From the NCBI RefSeq assembly GCF_000803645.1, contig NZ_CP009122.1, positions 4,929,585 through 4,993,584 on the forward strand: a DNA stretch of 64,000 nucleotides. Reading direction: 5' to 3'. Shown here in pieces: positions 26,518 to 34,051 of the stretch. The first letter of the stretch is position 1. Every line of letters starts with the position of its first letter. Source of the stretch: Sphingopyxis fribergensis. GTDB lineage: Bacteria > Pseudomonadota > Alphaproteobacteria > Sphingomonadales > Sphingomonadaceae. The notes beneath the pieces are model-generated. The model had not been told where the DNA came from and searched no databases. It worked only from the letters and a program-made list of their open reading frames with translations. Made by a program: the position numbers and the translations under genes.

Positions 26518-27891
26518 ATGCGCAACCATACCGCTCCGCTCGCCCTCGCCGCCGCTCTGCTCGCCGCCGCGCCCGTCCACGCGAAGCCCGCCGACACCGA
26601 AACCGCCAAGAAAATCCTGAAGGACAGCATCGCGATCCCGACCGTTGAGGGGCGCGGGCAGGTTCCCAAGCTCGCGGCCTATTTTGCGAGTGTCCTGAAA
26701 GCGGCGGGCTATGCCGACAGCGATATCGAGATCACCCCGATCGGTGAAACCGCGACCTTCGCCGCGACGCTCGCGGGAACGGGCAAGGGCAAGCCGATCG
26801 TACTGCTCGGCCATATGGACGTCGTCGAGGCAGATCCCAAGGACTGGACGCGCGACCCCTTCGTACCCGTCGAGGAAGATGGTTATATTTTCGGCCGCGG
26901 GTCGGAGGATAACAAGTTCGACGTGTCGATGATGGTTGCAACGATGGCGCAGCTCAAGAAGGACGGTTTCAAACCGAAGCGGTCGATCATCCTCTTGCTT
27001 TCGGGTGACGAAGAAACCTCGATGACGACGACGCGCGCGCTCGCCGCCAAGTACAAGGGCGCCGAATTTGCCCTCAATGGCGATGGCGGCGGCGGGCTGA
27101 TCGGCGAGGACGGCAAGCCTCAATATTACGGGCTGCAAGCGGGCGAGAAGACCTATGCGGATTTCACGCTCGAAGTCACCAACCCCGGCGGCCACAGTTC
27201 GCGTCCGTCGCCTGTCAACGCGATCGTGCAGTTGTCGACCGCGCTCGCCAAGGTCGGCGCGTACCGCTTTGCGCCGCAGCAGAATGAGCTGACCAAGGTC
27301 GGCATGCCGATCGTCGCCGATCAGGTCGGCGGCGATATCGGCGCGGCGCTGAAGGCCTTTGCCGCGAACCCCACCGACGCCAAGGCGATCGCCGCGATCC
27401 GCGCCGATCCCGAATATGTCGGTCAGATCGGTACCACCTGCGTGCCGACATTGGTGAAGGGCGGACATGCCGAGAATGCGCTGCCCCAGCGCGCCACCGC
27501 GAACATCAACTGCCGCATCTTCCCCGGCGTCCCCGTCGAAACGGTGCGCGCAGAGCTGGAGAAGGTGATTGCCGACCCCGCAGTCAAGGTGAACACCGAT
27601 CCCGACGCGAGCGCGAGCGACGCCTCGCCGCTCCGTCCAGATGTTGTCGCTGCGGTGACGAAGGCGGTGCATGCGCGCGCGCCGGGGCTGGCGATCATCC
27701 CGTCGATGAGTGCGGGCGCGACCGACAGCTATCATTTCCGCATCCAGGGCGTGCCAAGCTATGGCGTCGCGGGCTTGTTCTCGAAAGCGAGCGACAGCTA
27801 TGCGCACGGCCTCAACGAGCGCGTCCCGGTCGACGCCATTGCCCCCGCGCTCGCGCATTGGGATAGTTTGCTGCGCGATTTATCGAAGTAG
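26518..27891 (+). CDS. M20/M25/M40 family metallopeptidase, exported
   Basis: Zinc-dependent exopeptidase or amidohydrolase, 457 residues, with a signal peptide (ALAAALLAAAPVHAK), so probably periplasmic. Metal-binding and catalytic segments in order: IVLLGHMDVVEADP near residue 95, IFGRGSEDNKFDVSM near 124, LLLSGDEETSMTT near 162, the dimerisation-domain start NPGGHSSRPSPVNAI near 225, and MSAGATDSYHFRIQGVPSYG plus SYAHGLNERVPV at the end. It is monocistronic: the decayed receptor lies upstream and a strong inverted repeat downstream. Confidence 0.92.
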   Translation: MRNHTAPLALAAALLAAAPVHAKPADTETAKKILKDSIAIPTVEGRGQVPKLAAYFASVLKAAGYADSDIEITPIGETATFAATLAGTGKGKPIVLLGHMDVVEADPKDWTRDPFVPVEEDGYIFGRGSEDNKFDVSMMVATMAQLKKDGFKPKRSIILLLSGDEETSMTTTRALAAKYKGAEFALNGDGGGGLIGEDGKPQYYGLQAGEKTYADFTLEVTNPGGHSSRPSPVNAIVQLSTALAKVGAYRFAPQQNELTKVGMPIVADQVGGDIGAALKAFAANPTDAKAIAAIRADPEYVGQIGTTCVPTLVKGGHAENALPQRATANINCRIFPGVPVETVRAELEKVIADPAVKVNTDPDASASDASPLRPDVVAAVTKAVHARAPGLAIIPSMSAGATDSYHFRIQGVPSYGVAGLFSKASDSYAHGLNERVPVDAIAPALAHWDSLLRDLSK

Positions 27892-27910
27892 GCGATATGG
27901 AATTGGGCTG

Positions 27911-28012
27911 TGCCCCTGCGAAGGCAGGGGCCCATCTCCAGCCCATAAGGTCTCCGCAAGCGACAGGTTTGTACGCGACGTTCGATGATGAGCCCCTGCC
28001 TTCGCAGGGGCA
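27911..28012. repeat. Inverted repeat (family C) between convergent genes
   Basis: GCCCCTGCGAAGGCAGGGGC near 27912-27931 and its counterpart GCCCCTGCCTTCGCAGGGGC at 27992-28011 are inverted copies, each also partly self-complementary. The loop is about 60 bp. It fills the space between the peptidase stop and the TetR stop and could act as terminator for both. This sequence type is a frequent sphingomonad intergenic repeat. Confidence 0.85.
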
Positions 28013-28015
28013 CGA

Positions 28016-28612
28016 TTAGCGGGATAGCAACGCCGCCACCGCGCGCTCGACCATCGTCACCGCCGCTTCGGCACCGAAGCTGGTCGAATCGAGCGACAGT
28101 TCGAGCCACAGGCCGTCGACCATCGCGGTCAGCATGATCGCCAGCCGTTCGGCGTCGACCGCGCCGCAGGCGATGAGCAGTTCGCGGAGCCTTGCACGAT
28201 AGCCCGCGTAACTTTCCGCGTGAATCGCCGCCATGCGCGCATCGCTTCGTGCCAACGCCCAAAAGGCGGTCCACGCCCCCAACAGTTCGGGATCGGTGAC
28301 TGGCGGGCGGAAGCTTGCGGTCAGATAGGCCAGAAGCCGCGCGCGCGCGTCAGCCCCCGCTCCCTCGACCGCGCCCGCAAAAATCGCGTCCATCCGGTCG
28401 CTTGTCGCCTCGTAGGTCGCGACGATCAGATCGTCGATGCCGCCGAAATAATGGCGCAGCAGTCCCGGCGACACCCCCGCCTTCGCGCAGATCGCGCGAA
28501 CATTCGTCCCCGCCAGCCCCTGTTCGGCGAGCACTGCTGCGGTCGCCTCGATCAGGTCCGCGCGGCGGGCATCGGCGCTTTCGCGCGTAAAGGCTTGGCG
28601 AACGGCGGTCAT
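28016..28612 (-). CDS. TetR/AcrR family regulator (BetI-like)
   Basis: DNA-binding repressor of 198 residues. Helix-turn-helix region GTNVRAICAKAGVSPGLLRHYFGGIDDL at about residues 36-63, with a BetI-type C-terminal ligand domain (SELLGAWTAFWALAR-like, LTAMVDGLWLELSL). The start at 28612 directly abuts a 24-bp palindrome shared with the divergent Rieske oxygenase gene, so it probably represses both itself and the oxygenase. Ligand unknown. Confidence 0.88.
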   Translation of the reverse strand: MTAVRQAFTRESADARRADLIEATAAVLAEQGLAGTNVRAICAKAGVSPGLLRHYFGGIDDLIVATYEATSDRMDAIFAGAVEGAGADARARLLAYLTASFRPPVTDPELLGAWTAFWALARSDARMAAIHAESYAGYRARLRELLIACGAVDAERLAIMLTAMVDGLWLELSLDSTSFGAEAAVTMVERAVAALLSR

Positions 28613-28636
28613 CTTGTTATACGTATGTACAACAAG
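28613..28636. promoter_or_regulatory. 24-bp palindrome, probable TetR operator
   Basis: Left arm CTTGTTATACGT (28613-28624) and right arm ATGTACAACAAG (28625-28636) pair at 10 of 12 positions. It fills most of the 33-nt gap between the TetR start (28612) and the oxygenase start (28646) and runs into the oxygenase ribosome site AAGGAG (28634-28639). Confidence 0.75.
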
Positions 28637-28645
28637 GAGCGATCC

Positions 28646-29812
28646 ATGGCAACTGCACCCCTTCGCGATTCGCATTTTGACCCGCAGGACGGCTGGTCGC
28701 TGCCGGCCTGGACGTACAGCGATCCCGATTTCCACGCGGCGGAAATGGAAAAGATTTTCCGCCCGAGCTGGCAGGTCGTCTGTCACGACAGCGACATCCC
28801 GAACGTCGGCGACTGGCACAGCATCGATTATTGCGGCGAAAGCGTGATTCTGGTGCGGGGCACCGACCGCAATGTGCGTGCCTTTACCAATGTGTGCCGC
28901 CATCGCGGTTCGCGCCTCGTCGACGGCGCCGTGGGCTGCGCGAAAAAGCTCGTCTGCCCCTATCACGCCTGGACCTACGAGCTCGACGGCCGGCTGACCG
29001 GCGTGCCCGATAGTGCAAGCTATCCGACGCTCGACAAGGGCAAGGCCGGGCTCGTTCCTGTCGGCCTCGAACAATGGCGCGGCTTCTGGTTCGTCCGGCT
29101 CGAAGATGACGGCGGCCCATCGGTCGCAAGCATGATGGCGCCCTATGAGGCGCAGGTCGCGCCATACCGCTTCGAGGAACTCGGCGCGCTCGGCCGTGTC
29201 ACGCTGCGCCCGCGCGAGGTGAACTGGAAGAATGTCGGCGACAATTATTCGGACGGGCTTCACATCCCCGTCGCGCACCCCGGGCTGACGCGCCTGTTCG
29301 GCAAAAGCTATGGCGTTGAGGCCGAGGACAATGTCGACCGCATGTGGGGCGATCTGATCGATCGGCCATCGGTGAACTGGTCCGAACGCATGTATCAACG
29401 ATTGCTGCCGCCCGTGCCGCACCTTCCGCAAGCGAACCAGCGCCACTGGCTCTATTTCAAGCTCTGGCCCAACGTCGCGTTCGACATCTACCCCGATCAG
29501 GTTGATTTCATGCAGTGGCTGCCGACAGGGCCGACGACCTGCCTGATCCGCGAAATCTCCTATGTCCTGCCCGATGAGCGCCGCGAGATGAAGGCTGCGC
29601 GCTACCTCAACTGGCGCATCAACCGGCAGGTCAATGCCGAGGACACCGAGCTGATCACCCGCGTCCAGCAGGGGATGCAGTCGAAAAGCTTCACCATGGG
29701 GCCGCTCAGCGACAAGGAAGTCTGCCTCAAGCATTTCTGTTCGCGGATGCGCGAGATAATTCCCGAGGCGCGGCGGGAACATGCGCCCGGGGCGGGGTGG
29801 AGCAAGGCGTGA
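28646..29812 (+). CDS. Rieske non-haem iron aromatic ring-hydroxylating oxygenase, alpha subunit
   Basis: Oxygenase component of 388 residues. The Rieske [2Fe-2S] ligands are Cys84-x-His86 and Cys104-x2-His107 (CRHRGSR, CPYHAW). The mononuclear iron region is NWKNVGDNYSDGLHIPVAHPG near residues 193-213, with aspartate/histidines in the expected spacing. DTELITRVQQGMQS near the end holds the third ligand region. No ferredoxin or reductase gene is adjacent, so electron-transfer partners are encoded elsewhere. AAGGAG lies 7 nt before ATG 28646. Similarity is to the group acting on small polar or quaternary-amine substrates as well as aromatics; the substrate is not inferable. Confidence 0.9.
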   Translation: MATAPLRDSHFDPQDGWSLPAWTYSDPDFHAAEMEKIFRPSWQVVCHDSDIPNVGDWHSIDYCGESVILVRGTDRNVRAFTNVCRHRGSRLVDGAVGCAKKLVCPYHAWTYELDGRLTGVPDSASYPTLDKGKAGLVPVGLEQWRGFWFVRLEDDGGPSVASMMAPYEAQVAPYRFEELGALGRVTLRPREVNWKNVGDNYSDGLHIPVAHPGLTRLFGKSYGVEAEDNVDRMWGDLIDRPSVNWSERMYQRLLPPVPHLPQANQRHWLYFKLWPNVAFDIYPDQVDFMQWLPTGPTTCLIREISYVLPDERREMKAARYLNWRINRQVNAEDTELITRVQQGMQSKSFTMGPLSDKEVCLKHFCSRMREIIPEARREHAPGAGWSKA

Positions 29813-29820
29813 CAATAGCC

Positions 29821-29900
29821 CCGTTCGCATCAAGCGCAGTCGAGATGCTCATCGGAAGCGCCTTGGCTCACGGTGTCTCGACTTCGCTCGACACGAACGG
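29821..29900. repeat. Palindromic repeat (family D)
   Basis: CCGTTCG at 29821-29827 pairs with CGAACGG at 29894-29900, and GTCGAG near 29839 with TCTCGAC at 29877-29882. GTGTCTCGACTTCGCTCGACAC near the right end is a hairpin by itself. The element fills the 96-nt gap between the oxygenase and the FAD monooxygenase genes. Its right edge, ACGGAG, provides the ribosome-binding site of the next gene. Confidence 0.75.
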
Positions 29901-29908
29901 AGTTTGGC

Positions 29909-31126
29909 ATGGCTGATAATTCACCAGTCATCATTGTCGGTGGCGGCCCTGCAGGCATGGTCGCGGGCCTGCTCCTCGCGCGCGCCGGGGTAGCCGTCAC
30001 TATCCTCGAAAAGCATGCCGATTTCCTCCGCGATTTCCGCGGCGACACGGTGCATCCCTCGACGCTCGAACTGTTCCACGAGATCGGGCTGCTCGATGAG
30101 CTGCTGAAGCTGCCGCACGCGAAGGTCGACACGATGACGCTCGATCTGCTCGGCGGGCGCTACACGATCGCGTCGCTGAAAAGCCTGCCCGTTGCTGCGC
30201 CCTATGTCGCGATGATGCCGCAGTGGGACCTGCTCGACTTCATCGCACGGCAGGGCAGGGGCTATCCGACCTTCGACCTGCGCATGTCGACCGAAGCTGC
30301 CGCGCCGACCTTCGATGCCGCGGGCCGCGTGAACGGCGTGACGCTGACCACGGGCGAGACCTTGCCCGCGCGCCTCGTCGTCGCCGCCGACGGTCGCCGC
30401 TCGGTGCTGCGCGACGCCGCCGACCTGCCGCTCGAAGATCTGGGCGCGCCGATGGACGTGCTGTGGTTCCGCATCCCGATGCCCGCCGATGCCCCGACCG
30501 ACGTGCCGCTCGGCACCATCGCCACGCGCGGCATGGTCGTCGCCATCCCGCGCGGCGATTATTGGCAATGCGCGCGGATTATCGAAAAGGGCGGCTTCCC
30601 GGCGATCGAAGCGCGCGGGATCGCCGCCTTCCGCGACGACGTGGTGGCGCTCGTCCCCGGCCTTTCCGCCGGGATCGATGCCATTGCGAGCTTCGGCGAC
30701 GTAAAATTGCTCACCGTCGCGCTCGACCGGCTGACGCGCTGGTCGCGTCCGGGCCTGCTTGCGATCGGCGACGCCGCGCACGCGATGTCGCCCGTCGGCG
30801 GCGTCGGCATCAACCTCGCGGTACAGGATGCGGTGGCGACGGGGAATATTCTCGCCGCGCCGCTCGCCGCTGGCGCCGACCCCGATCCGTTGCTCGCACG
30901 CGTGCAGGAGCGCCGCTGGTCGCCGACAACGCGCATGCAGGCGATCCAGCGTTTCGCGCACCAGCGCATCATCGAACCGATGCTCCGCGGCGAGATCACG
31001 CGCGTACCACTCGCCGTGCGCCTGCTCGATCGCATCTCGCTGCTCCGCCGCATTCCGGGCCGTATTCTCGGCCTCGGCTTCGGCCGCCAACATGTTCAAT
31101 CCCCGCTTGCGAAAGAGTTCCAATGA
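29909..31126 (+). CDS. FAD-dependent aromatic-type monooxygenase
   Basis: Group A flavoprotein hydroxylase of 405 residues. FAD-binding VIIVGGGPAGMVAGLLLARAG at residues 6-26, the LVVAADGRRSVLRDAA (DG) motif near 165, and LLAIGDAAHAMSPVGGVGINLAVQDA (GD motif) near 285-310. The C-terminus is short and basic. ATG 29909 was chosen because upstream in-frame sequence is the palindromic repeat. The stop overlaps the next gene's start (ATGA), so the two oxidoreductases are co-translated. Confidence 0.9.
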   Translation: MADNSPVIIVGGGPAGMVAGLLLARAGVAVTILEKHADFLRDFRGDTVHPSTLELFHEIGLLDELLKLPHAKVDTMTLDLLGGRYTIASLKSLPVAAPYVAMMPQWDLLDFIARQGRGYPTFDLRMSTEAAAPTFDAAGRVNGVTLTTGETLPARLVVAADGRRSVLRDAADLPLEDLGAPMDVLWFRIPMPADAPTDVPLGTIATRGMVVAIPRGDYWQCARIIEKGGFPAIEARGIAAFRDDVVALVPGLSAGIDAIASFGDVKLLTVALDRLTRWSRPGLLAIGDAAHAMSPVGGVGINLAVQDAVATGNILAAPLAAGADPDPLLARVQERRWSPTTRMQAIQRFAHQRIIEPMLRGEITRVPLAVRLLDRISLLRRIPGRILGLGFGRQHVQSPLAKEFQ

Positions 31127-32727
31127 CCAAAGCCTATGACGCCCTGATTATCGGCGCCGGCCACAACGGCCTCGTCTGCGCCTTCTATCTCGCCAAGGCG
31201 GGGCTGAAGGTTCGCATCGTCGAGGCGCGCGACGTCGTCGGCGGCGCCGCGGTGACCGAGGAATTCGCGCCGGGCTTTCGCAATTCGGTCGCGAGCTATA
31301 CGGTCAGCCTGCTCCAGCCCAAGGTCATCGCCGACATGAAGCTCGCCGATCATGGCTATCGCGTGATCGAACGGCCGATCAGCAATTTCCTGCCGCAGGA
31401 GGATGGGGGCTATCTGAAGCTCGGCGGCGGACTCGAACGCACGCAAAAGGAATTTGCCCGCTTCTCGGCGCACGACGCGGCGCGCCTTCCCGAATATTAT
31501 GACATGCTCGAGGGTGTGGCCGATGTGCTGCGCGATCTCGCGCTCAAATCGCCTCCGAATGTCGGCGACGGCTTCAAGACGCTGATCGACGCGGCGCGGC
31601 AGGGGCGCGGGCTCACCAAACTCAGCCTGTCGCAGCAGCGCGACGTGCTCGAACTCTTCACCAAATCGGCGCGCACCTTCCTCGACAGCTGGTTCGAAAG
31701 CGAGGCGGTCAAGGCCGCCTTCGGATTCGACGCGGTGGTCGGCAATTATGCCAGCCCCGATACGCCGGGCAGCGCCTATGTCCTCCTCCATCACGTCTTC
31801 GGCGAAGTGAATGGCAAAAAGGGGGCGTGGGGCCACAGCGTCGGCGGCATGGGCGCGATCACCCAGATGATGGCGAAGGTGTGCACCCAGCTCGGCGTCG
31901 AGATCAGCCTCGAAAGCCCGGTCGACAAGGTACTCGTCGATGGTGGCAAGGCGGTCGGGGTCAAGCTGGTCGGCGGCGCGGAAATCGCGGCGGCGCGCGT
32001 GATCGCCAATGTCGGGCCCAAACTGCTCTACGAACGGCTGATGGGCGAGGGCGATATCGCCCCCGAATTCCGCCGCCGGATCAAGGCGTTCAAGGCCGGC
32101 AGCGGCACCTTCCGCATGAACGTCGCGCTCAGCGAGCTGCCGCGCTTCACCTGCCTCCCCGAACCCGGCGAGCACCACCAGTCGGGGATCATCATCGCGC
32201 CGACGCTCGACTATATGGACAAGGCGTTTCTCGACGCGAAGGAGCATGGCTGGTCGAAAAAGCCGATCGTCGAAATGCTCATCCCCTCGACCGTCGACGA
32301 CAGCCTCGCGCCGCCGGGGCAGCATGTCGCGAGCCTGTTCTGTCAGCAATTCGCGCCCGCGCTTCCGGGTGGCCGCGATTGGGACGCCGAGGAAGACAAG
32401 GCCGCCGACACGATCATCGACACGGTCGAGGCGCACGCCCCCGGCTTTCGCGCCTCGATCGTTGGGCGACAGATCCTCAGCCCCAAGGGGCTCGAACGCA
32501 AATTCGGGCTCGTCGGCGGCGATATCATGCACGGCAATATGAGCCTCGACCAGCTGTGGTCGGCGCGCCCCGTGCTCGGCAACGGCGCCTATCGCGGACC
32601 GCTCAAGGGGCTCTATATGTGCGGTGCGGGCACGCATCCGGGCGGCGGCGTCACTGGCGCACCGGGGCATAATGCGGCGCAGGTGATCCTACGCGACCGC
32701 GGCTTCTTCGCCCCCAAATGGCGTTGA
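31123..32727 (+). CDS. PYROXD2-like / phytoene desaturase-like FAD oxidoreductase
   Basis: Amine-oxidase/phytoene-desaturase superfamily flavoprotein of 534 residues. N-terminal ALIIGAGHNGLVCAFYLAKAGLKV binds FAD, followed by VVGGAAVTEEFAPGFRNS. C-terminal GLYMCGAGTHPGGGVTGAPGHNAA closes the FAD site. The absence of carotenoid genes nearby argues against a carotenoid role; this branch is annotated broadly as NAD(P)/FAD-dependent oxidoreductase. It is translationally coupled to the preceding monooxygenase. Its last 39 nt overlap the convergent permease gene. Confidence 0.85.
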   Translation: MTKAYDALIIGAGHNGLVCAFYLAKAGLKVRIVEARDVVGGAAVTEEFAPGFRNSVASYTVSLLQPKVIADMKLADHGYRVIERPISNFLPQEDGGYLKLGGGLERTQKEFARFSAHDAARLPEYYDMLEGVADVLRDLALKSPPNVGDGFKTLIDAARQGRGLTKLSLSQQRDVLELFTKSARTFLDSWFESEAVKAAFGFDAVVGNYASPDTPGSAYVLLHHVFGEVNGKKGAWGHSVGGMGAITQMMAKVCTQLGVEISLESPVDKVLVDGGKAVGVKLVGGAEIAAARVIANVGPKLLYERLMGEGDIAPEFRRRIKAFKAGSGTFRMNVALSELPRFTCLPEPGEHHQSGIIIAPTLDYMDKAFLDAKEHGWSKKPIVEMLIPSTVDDSLAPPGQHVASLFCQQFAPALPGGRDWDAEEDKAADTIIDTVEAHAPGFRASIVGRQILSPKGLERKFGLVGGDIMHGNMSLDQLWSARPVLGNGAYRGPLKGLYMCGAGTHPGGGVTGAPGHNAAQVILRDRGFFAPKWR

Positions 32728-34047
32728 GGTGCGCGCTGAGCGCCGCATGAGGAAATAAATCGGCAAGCCTGCGGCGGTCATCACGAGGCTCCACAGGCTG
32801 GCCTCGAGCCCGGCCCCGTAAAAGGCCCATGCGCTGTAGAGAAAGCCGATGATCGTCGCGGCGGTAAAGCCCGTCGACATCTTGATCGCGCCGCGCCGTT
32901 CGAGCCAGAACGCCGCGGCGGCGCCGACGATATAGAGAATGATCGCGGTCGAGGTCGTGACCTTGACCATGAAAGCGAAGAGGTCGGCGAGTCCGCGCGA
33001 ATAATTGGCGTAAACGATGATGCTCGCGAGCCCGCTCGACACGATCTGCGTGATCCACGGCGAGGCGAATTTATTGTCGCGCGCAAAAGCCTGCGGGAGC
33101 AGGCGCCGGTGCGCGAGGTCGCGCGGAATGTCGCCCTGCAGCAGCACGAAGCCGTTGAGCGCGCCGAGCGCCGCGATCGCGGCGAACAGCGCGACGACCT
33201 GCCCTGCCGCGGGGCTGACCAGCCGCGAAAAGAAGGTCGCATAGGCGGCGTTCGATTGCTGCAGCGTCTCGACCGGGACCATCAGCGTCACCGTCGTGCA
33301 CGACAGCAGATAGAGCAGCCCCGTCGCAGCGGCGGCGATGACGGTCGCGCGCGGGATCGTGCGCTCGGGGTCCTTGACGCGGTCGCTGACGACGCACGCG
33401 CTTTCGAAGCCGAGCAGCGCGAACAGCGTCAGCGTCGCCGCCGAACTGACGCCCGACAGGCTAATCGGCTCGGTGCCCGCCATCGTCGGCGGCGGCGCCG
33501 CGCCGGTGCCCAGCGCCCAGACGCCGACGAACACCGCGCCGATCACGGGGATCAGCTTGAGCCCGAGCGTCAGCAATTGCGCGCCGCCCGCGCGGCGCAC
33601 GCCCGCCAGGTTGACGAGCGTGAAGAACCAGATGCAGCCGATCGCGATCCACGCCGGCGCCGCCCCCGCTTCGCCGAGCCATGGCATGAGGATCGACATA
33701 TTGCTGATCGCCGCAACCGCGAGTGTCGCGACGACGGTCCAGCAGCTGATCCAATAGCTCCACGCGACGATGAAGCCCGTCCCGGGTCCGAAGGCGGAGG
33801 CGGCGTAGGTGAAGGCGGCGCAGCCTTCGGGCAGCCGTTTGGCGAGGCGCGCAAAGACCACCGCGAGGCACAAGGTGCCCGCGATCGACACGCCCCAGCC
33901 GATGACGGCGTTCCAGCCCAAGGGCGCGAGATCGCGCGGAAGCAGGAACACGCCCGAGCCGATCATATTGCCCATGCCGAGCGCGATGCACATCAAAAGG
34001 CCGAGCTTTTGGCCCGGCCTTTCGTGTGTGGTTGGCAAATCGGTCAC
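32689..34047 (-). CDS. APC superfamily amino acid / amine permease
   Basis: Inner-membrane secondary transporter of 452 residues with about twelve helices. The first helix carries LGMGNMIGSGVFLLP, the conserved unwound APC segment, and FALLGFESACVVSDRVKDPERTIPRAT near residue 215 is the typical helix-6 to loop region. It probably exchanges or imports an amino acid, polyamine or related amine. It lies 4 nt after the TonB receptor gene on the same strand. A terminator-like hairpin lies within its first codons, and its 3' end overlaps the oppositely oriented PYROXD2-like gene. Confidence 0.9.
   Translation of the reverse strand: MTDLPTTHERPGQKLGLLMCIALGMGNMIGSGVFLLPRDLAPLGWNAVIGWGVSIAGTLCLAVVFARLAKRLPEGCAAFTYAASAFGPGTGFIVAWSYWISCWTVVATLAVAAISNMSILMPWLGEAGAAPAWIAIGCIWFFTLVNLAGVRRAGGAQLLTLGLKLIPVIGAVFVGVWALGTGAAPPPTMAGTEPISLSGVSSAATLTLFALLGFESACVVSDRVKDPERTIPRATVIAAAATGLLYLLSCTTVTLMVPVETLQQSNAAYATFFSRLVSPAAGQVVALFAAIAALGALNGFVLLQGDIPRDLAHRRLLPQAFARDNKFASPWITQIVSSGLASIIVYANYSRGLADLFAFMVKVTTSTAIILYIVGAAAAFWLERRGAIKMSTGFTAATIIGFLYSAWAFYGAGLEASLWSLVMTAAGLPIYFLMRRSARTSTPFGGEEAAVA
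33995..34022 (-). terminator. Terminator-like hairpin inside the first codons of the permease gene
   Basis: Minus strand: AAAGGCCG, an 11-nt spacer, CGGCCTTTTG. It lies about 30 nt after the TonB receptor stop, where a terminator would be expected, yet inside the permease reading frame (codons 9-18). It may attenuate receptor-to-permease read-through. Confidence 0.45.
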
Positions 34048-34051
34048 CCGG

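Noticed and set aside
30223..31122. Upstream extension of the PYROXD2-like frame by 300 codons
   Set aside because: It overlaps the FAD monooxygenase gene in another frame and has no similarity to either family. The ATGA overlap at 31123 is the natural start.
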